From positions 1,550,001 to 1,614,000 of the forward strand of contig JABRWF010000006.1 in assembly GCA_018343915.1 (NCBI GenBank): DNA of 64,000 nucleotides, read 5' to 3'. Each line of letters opens with the position of its first letter. Position 1 is the first letter of the stretch. Both the position numbers and the translations under genes were made by a program. The DNA is from Agroathelia rolfsii (taxonomy: Eukaryota > Basidiomycota > Agaricomycetes > Amylocorticiales > Amylocorticiaceae). Below, piece by piece: positions 24,607-35,417 of the stretch. A model generated the notes under the pieces. The model saw only the letters and a program-made list of their open reading frames with translations. It did no database searches and was not told the DNA's origin.

Positions 24607-24690
24607 GACGCGAAGGGGGATTTGAACCCGCCGGCCGGTTTCTTTTTTAAGTAGGCCATTTGTATCCGGGGCTATTAAGCCGCGGCGACT
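24607..24690 (-). pseudogene. tRNA-like relic (A-box and B-box), probably degenerate
   Basis: The minus strand carries GGTTCAAATCC (24626-24616), a near-perfect RNA polymerase III B box with a T-loop TTCAAAT. About 55 nt upstream is CGGCTTAATAGC (24681-24670), a 10 of 12 match to the A-box consensus TRGCNNARNNGG. The spacing fits a class II or intron-containing tRNA. The acceptor ends (GTCGCCG and TTCGCGT) do not pair, the T stem has a mismatch, and I could not fold a valid anticodon arm. A decayed tRNA or tRNA-derived SINE head is the most likely reading. Confidence 0.25.
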
Positions 24691-26116
24691 TGGGTCCAGC
24701 CAGTGTCCAGCCCTTTCAAGCCGTTGTCGCGTGTGTGACTTGACTATTACTTCCTGTACCCTCTTCACCACAATGATGCCTGTGACATTTCGTTCTCGAC
24801 CAAGGACAAACGGGTTGAACCCCAGCCTAAGGGGGTCTAGATACAGCTTCCAGAGTCTGTAAGCGAATTGAGGGGGCAAACCCTCTCCCTGAACTTATGA
24901 TGCAGTGCCAAAGGTACCTACTACAGGCGTTACTGCAACCCCAATTGTATATACGAGACCAAAGAAAACATAGGTATCGAGTCTTGAAAAGAAAAAGGAA
25001 CTCTATTTGTGTTTCGCATGACGTTACATGTGTATATCATGCTCAGATGACAGGCATCCTAATAAGCCATCGTCTCTCAGGGACCCTTGCCCTTGACCTG
25101 TATTGTTCTATTGCCAATCGCAATTGTCGCGGAGGTTGTGAGCAGGTGGAGCAGTGTCTTACTCTGACTCCGATCCGAAGTGAGACACAGCAACGACAGG
25201 TAGTATGCACAAATTTGGATAGGCGAACTCCTGCTGCGCATGTGGAGAAAGAAATAAGAGGGGTGCATGCCGCATGTAATATCGTCGATTCGAAGAAGCA
25301 TACAGTTATCACTCCCATCAGGCTCCGTTGTGAGCATCGGGAAAATTACTAGATATACACTGCAATAAATACTCATGACACTGTATAATATTGCGCGCCT
25401 GAAGTGTAATATTTACGTGTATTACAGCTTATCTGTGCTTCTGCGATAGGGCTAGGAGTATACTGGCATCAACTTGCCAAAAATGGATGTAATACGGCGA
25501 GTTGTCGACCCTCTTTCGCCGGGTGAGCTATACTAAACGGGTAAGAGAGGACCCGTATGATCACAATGAGATTCCTCAGCTGATTGTTACCCCTTGATTG
25601 ATCAACAGCGCCTGCGAAAGAAGAGGGCAGGGGAAGACTGGGAGGCTTCTCTGTTGCAAGGGCGATAGAAAGAGGGTGCATCCATCACTCTGTTTCTTAC
25701 CGGTCCTGTGGGTCCGCATGACCCCAAACGTACATCGAAGGTGCCGAGAGAAATCAAACAAAGGAACTGACTCGGTTCAGAATCAGACTCAGAGAAGTTG
25801 GATGGCGTTGGCAGACCACCGGTTTCGGTTTGAACTTGAAATCCAATCACTGAGTTCTATCTCTTCTTGTACACCCTCTTATTTGGTTGTTAACCCCTTC
25901 TTCTCGAAACTTTCTTCCAAACTTCCTTGGCAGTGTATCGTGCGGTGTCTAGACAATCCAATTCAAACATCAATTGTAATCCACTCTTTTCAGAAGCAGA
26001 AATGCGTCAATCAATATTATGACCACATCGTTACGTATCAAGGCCAAGATCACCAGAACAAATCAACTCTCGATGAGAGCCTGACTAACAGCTGGGCACC
26101 GGTTGTCCGGTCCGAG

Positions 26117-26210
26117 TGAGCGCCCTTTGTGCGCGAATTTCTCTGTACAGGCTACTATTCGTTCGCTTTGCGCTTTGCGCGCTACGACTCGGAGCACTGA
26201 TTAGCGCTCA
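26117..26210. repeat. Short terminal inverted repeat (TGAGCGC ... GCGCTCA)
   Basis: TGAGCGC at 26117-26123 is mirrored by GCGCTCA at 26204-26210, enclosing 80 bp that also hold inner GCGCG elements. This could be a hairpin or a MITE-like remnant, but the arms are only 7 bp and I see no clear target-site duplication. Confidence 0.25.
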
Positions 26211-26448
26211 AAAAATAAATCCATCAGGCCATCTATTTTTATTTTATTTTATTTATTTATTATTTTTTAAATGCTGACACTCGGACTTCTGTAGGTTTCA
26301 TAAATGCCGTGAAAGAAAAACGGAACAAAGGATATTTACAATCAGCAAACACCACCAAGATAGGAAAGGTGAAAGGACCACAAAGATCAAACCAATAAAA
26401 GAAATTACGGATATTCTTCCCCATATACTTCTTGGGCGGCACAGCTAA

Positions 26449-29400
26449 TTATGACATCTGCGGCGCAATCTCTCCTGTGTTGACGGGCGACGACATGACT
26501 GTTCGGTACCCAGTCGCTCCTCCTCCGCCGACCCATCTCCAGACACGCAGCTCATCTCCACCAGGCACCTCCTCCAGATTCGTGCGCACATTTGCGTTAC
26601 CCTCCACGACGCGCTCAACACGTGCCCAGAGTCGCTGACGCGCTTTGACGGAATGTTCCTCGCTCAGCACGGCATCGCGCAGCTGCAGCGAAGACAGGTA
26701 CGGGCGCGTAGTCTCCACCGGATCGGCATGGTACGCCAGCTCTTGGTTCCGGAGCATATCGAGCGCGATTTGGACCAACTTGGCTACCTTTTTGTTCTCG
26801 ACCTGACGAGACTGTCTTTGCAAGCGCGCGGCGTACAAGCCGACCAAACCGAGTAGGACGCCTGTTACATGAAGGAACATCGGACCGGACGCAGAAGAAT
26901 CAAAAAATCGGTGCATGCAAAGATGTAAAAGGAATAGGTCAAGTGGTCAGTCGCAGGTTGATCGCATCATCGAGTACGTGATTGAGCCAGGAGCAAAAAG
27001 GCAATGGGGAGGAGAAAAGAGAGTTACTGACTTATTACAGTCGATCGCCATTCCATCCAAACATTCCGCCCCTTCACCGTTAGAGAGCAGGTCCATGTCA
27101 ATTCCGGTGTGGTGTGAGCAATGTAGCGATTTCCTCTATTGGACCGCATACAAACACAGCATCCATCGAAAACAGTCAGACAGATCTGCTGATCCTCTCA
27201 CATGATAGGTTGATCGGAGACATACCCGGAATCCTCGCCAATGAAAACACTGCCCAAGTGCACCAGTTCCTGAACAGCTTCGTTGAATGTGTCGTCATAT
27301 GTGGCTAACAATTGAGGCTGCATATCCGACCCGGATCGACGGAGAGAGGGCGGGAGAGAAGATAAATACAAAAAATGCTCGTTAGTAATCTTATCCCATT
27401 TAGGTATGACAGGAGTCGCAGCTGTAAGGAACCGCGACGTACCACGTTCTTGGGTCTTAAAAAGTCCTTTAGGCTTTGGAGCGACACGCCCCACCGTTTT
27501 GCCTCTCCACCGTCGGCATCTCGGATGAACGAGACGAACGCCGACTCGCAAAGACGCTGTCCCCGCTGCTGCGCCAGCCAGGCGTCCATGGCCTTGGCCA
27601 GTGATCCAATGTTCCTCTTTCGGCGCGGGTCCGCAACGCATCGAGGGGGCAGCGCCACAGGCCCGAGGCCGGGTAGACCATCCAGCGCGCCCGTGACCAA
27701 GCGCCAAGCTACGTCCGAGGGTGACGTCGACGGAGAAAGCGACGACAATGGCACAACAGAGGACGTATTTGGATGGGCAGACAATAAGAATAGCAGTGGA
27801 TGCGGCCGCAGTAAATACCCCGTGTCACAAGTGACGCTGTGGGCAGTACACTGAGCATGCTCTGGGCAAGGTGTACACGATGATGGATGCGGGATCGGAA
27901 CGAGCGCAGGAGGCGGGCATGGCGTTTGATCTTGCTCCACTCCGGGCGTCGCCGAAGGTAGGTAGAGTAGTGTGCGGTTCTCAAGATTACATGCTTCCTC
28001 CGCTGCCCATCTAATTTTGGCGTTTTCGAGGAGTTGATTGGTAAACGAACCAGTCTCACAGTAGCCCAAAGAAGCTGAATCTTGCTTGTATGACCAGACA
28101 CCCACGGAGCAAACAGCCAAAATGAGAGTGGTGCATACACGGAGCCACATGGGCGTGCCACGAGGTACAGATGATGAAGAGATAGACTCGGACTCTTGAT
28201 CCAAAGTGGCTAGCGCCGTGTCAGTAGAGACATTCGGATCTTCGTCAGCTTGGACCAATGCCACTTCCCGACCTACTACTACTGGAGCCAGTTCCGATTC
28301 TGCCGGACCAGCCTCCAGAGATTGCTTTAGCGCTGCTAGCTCAGCATCATCATCGTCGTCGTTGTCATCGTGAGGTACGTCAATTATTTCTGGGATAGGA
28401 CTTGGTTTGCGGATGACAGGGGCTGTCGGCTTTACGGGCGAGGGCGTTAAATCATACTTAATAGGTAATATCTTAGCTCTTTGGGTCTGTAGCACTTGAG
28501 CTGGAAGTTCTGGTTCAAACTTGGACTCTGGCGGAGACTGCTGCGTTATCCTTAGCGGACGTGTTGGGGACGAGAGGGGAGACGATGTCTCCGGTGGGGC
28601 AGAGGTGGCTTTGAGTGGAGTTTTGCGAGGAAGAACTGAGCTTCTGCGTACGCTGCGCGCCTTAGCTGGTGTGGGCTTTACGGGTGAGCTGGATTCTGCA
28701 CCAGACTGGAATATGTTGTTATCCTCCCAGCCGCTATCCACCTATCACAAGGGTTTGCTGAGCACAGTGGAGAAACCAAAATGGAGTATGGACACACCTC
28801 AGAGATGCGACGTGATTGAGTGGCAGCGTCCTTGGACTAAAGGATGGTTGGTAAGGTGTCTGATCCAGTATATAAGTGTTAACATACTCCTTTCTTGCTC
28901 CTGCCGACCTTTCGAACGGGGAGTGCTTCTTCCTCTGGCTCACTTTCTTCTGCAATTCCAGTTGGGAAAATGGGTTTGGATGCGGCTAGCCTATTCCTCT
29001 CTAAACTAGGCTGTGCGGAGGATCTCCTTCGCTTTGGCTGAAAAAAAAAGGCGCTGGTCAATATACAGAGATAACGAAATTGTGCAAGAACAGCATACTG
29101 GTTCAGGGCGCGACGTAGTGGCAACGTCTGACTCTGCCTCTTGAGATGGAGCACGAGATGATCTTCGAGAAGACCTCCTGGGCGCTACTGGCTGCATTCA
29201 TTAAGCATGATGCAACGACAATACACAAGTGCCCTAATCACCTGAGACAATGGCAGTCCCGTAACACCATCACGAATGCCATCGTCGCTGGCAACACTAC
29301 TCTCCCTAGCAAGCCTTTGAGCCTTTAGTTTCCTGTTGTTGGCCTTGATCTCATCGTTGAAGACCTGAACGAGCTTGCTCTTTGTATGCGGTGTTGGATA

Positions 29401-29520
29401 TTTGACGTTGTGGAATCCGAACACGCCGAGTAATTGCGAAATAGTAAGTGTCGAAGGGTCAAAGTCATCATTAAGATATTCTCCAAGGCTTATCACTTGA
29501 GCAGCGGATAGGCGCGACAT
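26449..29520 (-). CDS. SRC1: Inner nuclear membrane protein SRC1/HEH1 (LEM/HeH and MSC domains)
   Basis: SRC1/HEH1 (relatives Heh2, animal MAN1) sits in the inner nuclear membrane, tethers chromatin and recruits ESCRT for nuclear-pore quality control. The ATG at 29520 starts a HeH/LEM-like helix-extension-helix domain (STLTISQLLGVFGFHNVKYP, then TPHTKSKLVQVFNDEI). A basic Ser/Arg-rich linker with RRSSRRSSRAPSQE and the conserved GWEDNNIFQSG element follow. TM1 is near MWLRVCTTLILAVCSVGVWS. The lumenal segment contains paired cysteines (CPPPALVPIPHPSSCTPCPE). TM2 (LHVTGVLLGLVGLYAARL) leads into the C-terminal winged-helix MSC domain, with LVQIALDMLRNQELAYHADP and RPYLSSLQLRDAVLSEEHS. The stop is at 26449. 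About seven introns; the exon near 27200-27030 reads RYIAHTTPELTWTCSLTV. Confidence 0.9.
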
Positions 29521-29923
29521 TGTTATGGGCCACGAATCGCGCAGATAGCGAACTGGTCAGAAAGAACGGCTGTGCGTAGTGTTGGTCCTGGTGCAAAAAG
29601 AAGCGAGGCCATTACGTCGCGTCACACGTCACACCCTCTAGCAGCCACGCGTGATCAACGTGTAAATTCTATTCAGTCTGGTCTGAATCACAATTCCATG
29701 TACATTCGAACAATAATTGCTTTTATAGATATGTGCTATTCTTTTTTCTTTCCAAACTTTATTGGACATAGCACCGCTAAAATCAAATACATCTAACAGC
29801 CAGTGTTAACTTGAACTTGTTTACGGCTTGATAAATATAATGTGAAGGAAGACTAGTAGTCCATGATGTTTCAACTGTACAGGTTTTTACGAAGGGACGG
29901 TTTTATCAATAGCAGTTGGTTAT
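29521..29923. other. Tandem intergenic region, SQR 3' end to SRC1 promoter
   Basis: About 400 bp between the SQR stop and the SRC1 start, both on the minus strand. It should hold the SQR 3' UTR and the SRC1 promoter. It is AT-rich at 29700-29850. No coding frame is supported. Confidence 0.5.
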
Positions 29924-31732
29924 TTAGGAGGGAACCACTTTCGGCTTCGACAACAAATTACGACCAAACCATGATCCTTGAGTCTAAAAGATTAACATCG
30001 TTGTCAGCAGATGTCGAGAAATCCTCAGGGAATGAGTCTTCATTACCATAAAGTTGAAGTATGCCCATGGGAATACATCCTTCTTAAGGTGGTAGAAGAG
30101 TCTAGAGCAGAAGACCTGAGTTTCAGTAGGAATGAGGAGACGGAAAGCGTTGACCGACCTGTTAGGCTTGGATTGATCGCCGAGCACGTCAGCGAAAGTC
30201 TCGTCTGGCACAAGGCCGTACTTAAATTCGGCAAGCATGAGCTCCCCGTAGCCAGTGAGCAGCTAGAATCATAAAATTGGTCAAAAAAGAGTGAAATGAG
30301 TGGAAAAAAAAATAGACCCGTACAGGGCAGCTGGTATATCCAGTATAGGAAGCACTTCCCACTTTACCAGTGTCTAACTTTTGGTACAGATTTTCTGTCA
30401 GAACCGGCGCCTGGGCTGTAATCGCAGCAGCTGTTTTGCTGGTGGGCAAAGATGAACAGTCACCTGTGAAAAGTGAGAAACAGTGATAGAGGGGAGGTTA
30501 GGTCCTGTACGTACCAAGGGCAAAGATATTGGAAAACTCCGGATTAACATGTTGCAAAGTATGCTGATTAACTTGCACCCATCCAGCAGCGTCAACGATA
30601 GGAGACTTCTTCAGGACCTCAAGAGGGCCCATAGGTGGTGTTGCATGTAGCAAGGTGTAATCAACATCTACAGTTGATCCGTCATTGCGCTTGAACGTTG
30701 CTTTACGGTTGCCGGAGTCAACGGAAATGAGATTGTGCTGGAAGTGTCCGCCTACACCACGCTCAACACGTAGCTTTTCCAGGGCATCGGAGTATTTCTT
30801 CACGGCAAACATGGTAGGCATACCCGAGTAAAAATCTACGCTGATGTTTTGTCCACGATTGGTTGTGCGGAATCGGTCCCAGGCCATCCACATGATCTTT
30901 TGAGGTGCTATCGAGATCCTGGTATCAGCACGCTTTGCAGTTTCATGAACGTGATACAATCTCATCTTACCTCCGGCGCACTTGACGATCCCAGCGGGTT
31001 GAGTGAAGACGGCCTTGCCAGAGCGTAGTCCTTCAATATCACTCCATACTTTGTCGCATGTTTCGTACGAGTAAATGGAGGACACGCCGGAAGCCGGATC
31101 AGCGAGGGCTTTGGATAGGCCCGGAATGCTGTCCCAATTGATCTGGAGACCCGTCGCAACGACGAGGGCGTCGTAAGTGATTGTCCTTCCGGAGTTTGTG
31201 GTCACTGCGGATGTTGTCGGAGAGAACGAGCTAACATTCTCCGGAATATGTGCAATGTGAGAAGGTATTAAGGAGGACAGTGGCCGACGAAGAGTATCTT
31301 TTCTCTTCAGGCCAGCTCCGACCAAGGTCCTGGAGTTTCATGTGAGTATGTAAGCAAGTTTTAACAGTTATAGTCATCCATACCAGCCCGGCTATAATTT
31401 TATTTGTCAATATCAGATATAACTAATCCGATTAAAGCTTGTATATACGCTCACCTGATAGTTGTGAAACTCCGCAGAATCGAGGATGGCAATATCGCCA
31501 TCTGCGAGGCTCTTGCCTTCCTCGCTAAAGCGATTGTAAATTTGGTTTGCGACGGAGAGACCTCCAGAACCTAAGACGGGATGTTTGAGCAGGCCTGTTA
31601 TGTAAGAAATCCCGAGTGCATACCTCCTCCAATGACAAGGATTTTGTACTTGTCCTTAGAAATTGCTGAAGTGCTAGCAAAGCGTGATCCAGCAGTTGCG
31701 GACAGCAAGACTCTACGGGAAGCAGATAACAT
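29924..31732 (-). CDS. Mitochondrial sulfide:quinone oxidoreductase (SQR/HMT2)
   Basis: SQR oxidises hydrogen sulfide in the mitochondrial inner membrane and passes electrons to ubiquinone. The ATG at 31732 opens a basic presequence (MLSASRRVLLSATAGSRFAS). The FAD-binding KYKILVIGGGSGGLSVANQI has the GxGxxG pattern. Downstream are TYDALVVATGLQINWDSIPG, the redox-cysteine segment PAGIVKCAGGAPQKIMWMAW and SNIFALGDCSSLPTSKTAAA, which carries the second active-site Cys. The C-terminus needs a last intron (GTAATG...TTTTAG) after YFNFM, giving TQGSWFGRNLLSKPKVVPS and a stop at 29924-29926; this matches the family's final membrane-anchoring block. About seven short introns. It is divergent from the Mso1-like gene. 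Confidence 0.93.
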
Positions 31733-32049
31733 GGTGTATTGAGAGAAACCCACCAAATTATCCGGCTGAACGAATGAATGCTTTCCTTAGCGGGTTTCTC
31801 ACTATTTCGTCATGCTTGCGAGGCTGATGATTACGTTATCCGGAAGTATACCATGCCGCAATCGCATCAATGATTCATTGACATCTGATTTGAAGGCACA
31901 ATAACCATGCCCATAGCCACCGACGACAACGACAACTTGGGCTGTTGCTACCAACTTCCGATTCTCTCTTCTGCTTTCACATAAGCATTCCCAGCTGGTC
32001 TGGCTAGTTCTTCCGCTGTACATAGAATTTTTCATTCATTTTATACACG
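31733..32049. promoter_or_regulatory. Divergent promoter, SQR and Mso1-like gene
   Basis: A 317-bp region between two divergent start codons. It contains CCGGAAGT at 31840-31847, in the context TATCCGGAAGTATA, related to the CCGGAAGC motif in other divergent promoters here. A 77-aa minus frame covers most of it but has no motif and is treated as chance. Confidence 0.45.
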
Positions 32050-33353
32050 ATGCTGCCGAGCGGGCCTCGCATGAATCAGGCTCTTCCTACCACTCCGCGC
32101 GCGAGATCGCTGGGTCGAACTCAAAACAACCGTAATTACACTCCGACAGCTCCTTCAGAGCTACAGGCTGTGCCTAGCCCCAGCCTTCGCTCACAGAAAT
32201 CCTTGGCTTCACTCCCCACAAGTCCTAGGCGAAGCGCTACTACTAGTGCTTCACGTTCGTCTTCTACTGCTCGTGAATATCGCACAAGGCAGGGTGACGA
32301 CTACCCGCCGGTACCCACTCGCCACCGATACGACAACTCTGATGCCTCGTCATTGTCTTCTGCTGGGTCTGTTGGCTCTTACTCGTCCTCGAATACTGGG
32401 GGCTGGAGGGGTAGGACAGATGGATACGCCACCTCCCGCACAAGCATAGAAGATGATTCTGAGCAGTATAAGAGAGGCCGACAGCTAGAGCCACAGAGCC
32501 TGCTCCAACGTTTAAGCCCCGACGCTGCTGCCTCTGATAGGCGTGATGGTAAGCGCCCTACCACAAAGCTATTTGATTGATTGATCTGATCACAAGTCAA
32601 AGCAGCAGATGCAGTAGCTATAGACACCAAGGATGATGGCATCGTAGCACCGGGAGAGGGCTATAATATTTGGAACAGGGTTGCATCGGCCGCAGGTAAC
32701 TTGACTATAAGTGTAAGCAAGGCTTGGACTCAGAAAGTGACAACTTACGCTGGCGAAGGTATGAATGAGATTTTATGACGATATTATATCCATATATTCA
32801 TGATCGCATATCAGTGACACCCCCTGGTCAGGATTCTCATTTGACTCGCGTGATGAAAGCCTATTATATCGAAAAAGCCCGCGATCCTTCCGACTTGCCT
32901 GAGTGGCTGTTTGAAGAACACGAGCGTCGCCCACTGGGTCGGTCCCGTGACCTAGACCGAGAACCTGCCTACAGTCGTACACGAGAGGTCGATAATACTA
33001 GTGCCATGGACCTTCCCCATGCATCTCGTAGTCGTGGCCTTCGGGATGTTTACGATGCTGCGGTTGCGAGAAATGCATCTACAAGGGTCCCCGACCGCCC
33101 AAGCACCAACACGTTCTTGACCACTGACCAACCGGTTCCGAGCAAGGCAACTGATCGTTTGAAAGCGTTGCGTGACGCAAAGCGCAGTGTCAACACGGCG
33201 GGATCTCGACCTCTCGAAGTGGCTGTTCCTGTCTCATCTCCACCTGTTGACGATTTCTCGGACAACAGTGGCATAGTCGGAGCCCGTCGTCCCGTACAGC
33301 GTGTCGGCTTGCCCTCTGGACCGGGCCGTGTGAGAACCAGGAATAATACCTGA
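32050..33353 (+). CDS. Mso1-like Sec1-binding exocytosis protein
   Basis: Mso1 binds the SM protein Sec1 and the Rab Sec4 at sites of secretion and promotes SNARE-mediated exocytosis. Residues 1-170 are Ser/Arg/Thr-rich and disordered. The diagnostic region spans short exons: GYNIWNRVASAAGNLTISVS, KAWTQKVTTYAGE, then TPPGQDSHLTRVMKAYYIEK and PSDLPEWLFEEHERRP. This order matches the Mso1 Sec1-binding domain (W.....LTISVSKAW...tP.G..s.Lt..mk.YY....DLPeWL). The C-terminal half is again disordered with RLKALRDAKR. About three introns; stop at 33351-33353. The protein is longer than yeast Mso1, as in other filamentous fungi. Confidence 0.75.
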
Positions 33354-33723
33354 TCCTAGGTATTACTAGGCCGACTGAAATTATATTTTACCATCTTTTT
33401 TACGTTTTCATCTATCTACGCCTCATTGAGTTTGTAGTTATGATTAGGACTATACCCTGATAAACAATTACTGTGATGACCACTCTAGCCTCTTATCGTA
33501 TTGGCTTGTATATGTATATTGTCCGTGTTGGCATATCCCCAGCACTTTATTTAGTTGCATCCCACAAGTTGTATGTCAGGCTCAAAGCACTAAGCTAGTG
33601 CAAAAAAACTCCAGATATTTTACCATATGAATGAAGGTACTGGTCCTCTGAGCGTGTATTCTAGTTCACCATATATATCAGTTATTAAAATTACAATCCA
33701 TCGATCTTATAACTAATGGCTAT
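33354..33723. other. Convergent 3' region, Mso1-like gene and TauD-like dioxygenase
   Basis: 370 bp of AT-rich sequence between two facing stop codons. No coding frame or repeat is evident. Confidence 0.5.
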
Positions 33724-35161
33724 TTAATACTTCACCCCTCCCCTAGACGGACCTCGAATGTCAGGCTCAAGAGGGAAAAACTCTTTCTCTGGCTCCGTAG
33801 AAGAGTACAGGTATTTCCATGTCGACTGCAAACCCTCGGGAGAAGACCACGCGAGCTCTTCATTACGGAGCCACAGTCGAAGCAAGTGTCGGCTAAAACC
33901 ACAACATTAGCATATACGTCAATGTCGAGAGTGTGCAATGTATAAGGGCTTACGTGTGTTCCGGTGTATCAGTGAAAGCGTCTCTGGCATGGAAAATGCT
34001 CAGATTATTGATGTACTGAATGTCACCCTGTTGGAAGTTGAGACCCAGCGCATACTTTTCACCCAAGAAATGAAGCGCGTCTAACGCCTCCGCTTGCGCC
34101 TCGGTAATAGGCGGTATTTCAGCAGAGCGAGGGAGGCCCAGGAAGCCCGTAAAGCTTCTACGGGCGTACTGGATAATAGACTTATTGTCATACCAGAAGA
34201 GCAAAGGTCGGTGGAGTACGGGTGGATCACCGCCGAACCTAAAGTAGCAAGGGTTAACAAATATCATCAAGGCGTCAGCGAGGAAGATATATATATACTT
34301 GTCAAGTGGCCAGGGCTCCGAAAGGGTCTTGATAAGATCTGGTCTTGTTTCCGCTAGTTCATTATAAACCCTCCAGCTGCTGCTAATTCTAGAGGTTCCA
34401 CCTTCGGCGGCAACGTCAAGAGCAAACAGGGATATGACGTCTCCGGCGTCGGTATGATAGACTTGCTTATCGGTGGTGTATGCCGGAGCGCCAATGATGT
34501 CGTCTGAGTGCGTTGCACGTAAGTCCTTGATGTGAGCGAGGACGGCGCTGTTACTTGGATCTTGGAGCCCGCGCTTGTTTCCAACGAAAGAGCTAACACC
34601 AGCATAGACGATCACATTCTCTTCACGTGTATATTTCTCAACTGGGATAGTACGCAGGACGAAAAAACCGCGACCATTATGTAATTCGCGCGATAGATCT
34701 TTGAGAACAGGACCGAGAGTCGGAAGAGGAAATGTTTCTTGAGAGATGTAGCCAAGTGGCTTCTCGAGAGCTGTGGTGACGAAGAAACAGGTCAATAACG
34801 TTCTGGTTACGTAGGAGGTATGATGATACCTACATTTGAAATGTTTGAGAGCGTCATCGATTTCCGCAAGCTCTTCGGGCTTCAAATTATAAACCCATTC
34901 TTGTTCGTCTGTCCAGTCCTTGCCTTCCCAGACCAAGGGAGACTCCAGCTTCAGTGGAAATCCATCTGGAAGGGGGGTCTGGGGTAATTCGGGATCTTCG
35001 GCCAGCCTCCTGGCCGTCCGAGCTTTCCAGTTCGCCTCGTCAGGATGATAGTCAATATCAGGCTGCCCAGGCGGACGAGTGGCTGATTTGGTCTGATTCA
35101 AGGTGAGTTTATCTCGGAGGGCGTCCGTGACCTGGTTAATAGTTGTAGTGACGGTGGACAT
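33724..35161 (-). CDS. TauD/TfdA-family Fe(II)/2-oxoglutarate dioxygenase
   Basis: The gene starts at 35161 and encodes roughly 400 aa after removal of four or so introns. The family uses Fe(II) and 2-oxoglutarate to hydroxylate small substrates such as taurine or other sulfonates; here the substrate is unknown. The iron site shows as QVYHTDAGDVISLFALDVAA (HxD). The distal His is in NNLSIFHARDAFTDTPEH and the 2-oxoglutarate-binding Arg in RHLLRLWLRN across the last splice. The N-terminal lead (PDIDYHPDEANWKARTARRL and LVWEGKDW) is typical of the fungal TfdA-like clade. Reading the last exon in frame gives LEPDIRGPSRGGVKY and a stop at 33724-33726. Confidence 0.88.
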
Positions 35162-35417
35162 GGTATATCAAGGTCTCTGCTGATTGAGGTCGAGGACATG
35201 ACAAACGAAACTATATATCCCCAATACAATAGAGACATTTAGAAGGTCAATGATGCAATCTGAGCTTCATGGGACACATAATGATGCTAGAGGACGATTA
35301 TTCATGATTGTGCATTGATTATGCGACCAATGGTGTTATGCGTGACTGTTACTCTGATATTTTGGTGTTGCTCTGACGAGATTCCGCTAACAGATGATGG
35401 AATAAGACAATGTATCC

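Larger units (their letters stand above)
22408..26448. other. 4-kb stretch with no recognisable gene
   Basis: No frame on either strand gives a known domain or a plausible exon chain between the VPS23 stop and the SRC1 stop. The longest frames (151 aa at 24897-25352 plus; 173 aa at 25598-26119 plus; 132 aa at 24879-24481 minus) overlap frames on the other strand and have no motif. It contains a tRNA-like A/B-box relic near 24607-24690, a short inverted repeat at 26117-26210 and a TTTTA-rich block at 26232-26272 next to the SRC1 3' end. It could be extended UTRs, noncoding RNA, or the remains of an old insertion. Confidence 0.5.

Noticed and set aside
24607..24731. Functional tRNA gene on the minus strand
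   Set aside because: Although ACGCGA and TCGCGT could pair at 125-nt distance, no D arm or anticodon arm folds between them.
24481..24879. 132-aa minus frame in the gene desert
   Set aside because: It runs through the tRNA-like relic and a T-rich block, ends in poly-Lys from a T run, and matches nothing I know.
25598..26119. 173-aa plus frame in the gene desert
   Set aside because: Composition is typical of random sequence and an overlapping minus frame exists; no motif.
31802..32035. 77-aa minus frame before the Mso1-like gene
   Set aside because: It sits in a divergent promoter and shows no family motif or splice partners.
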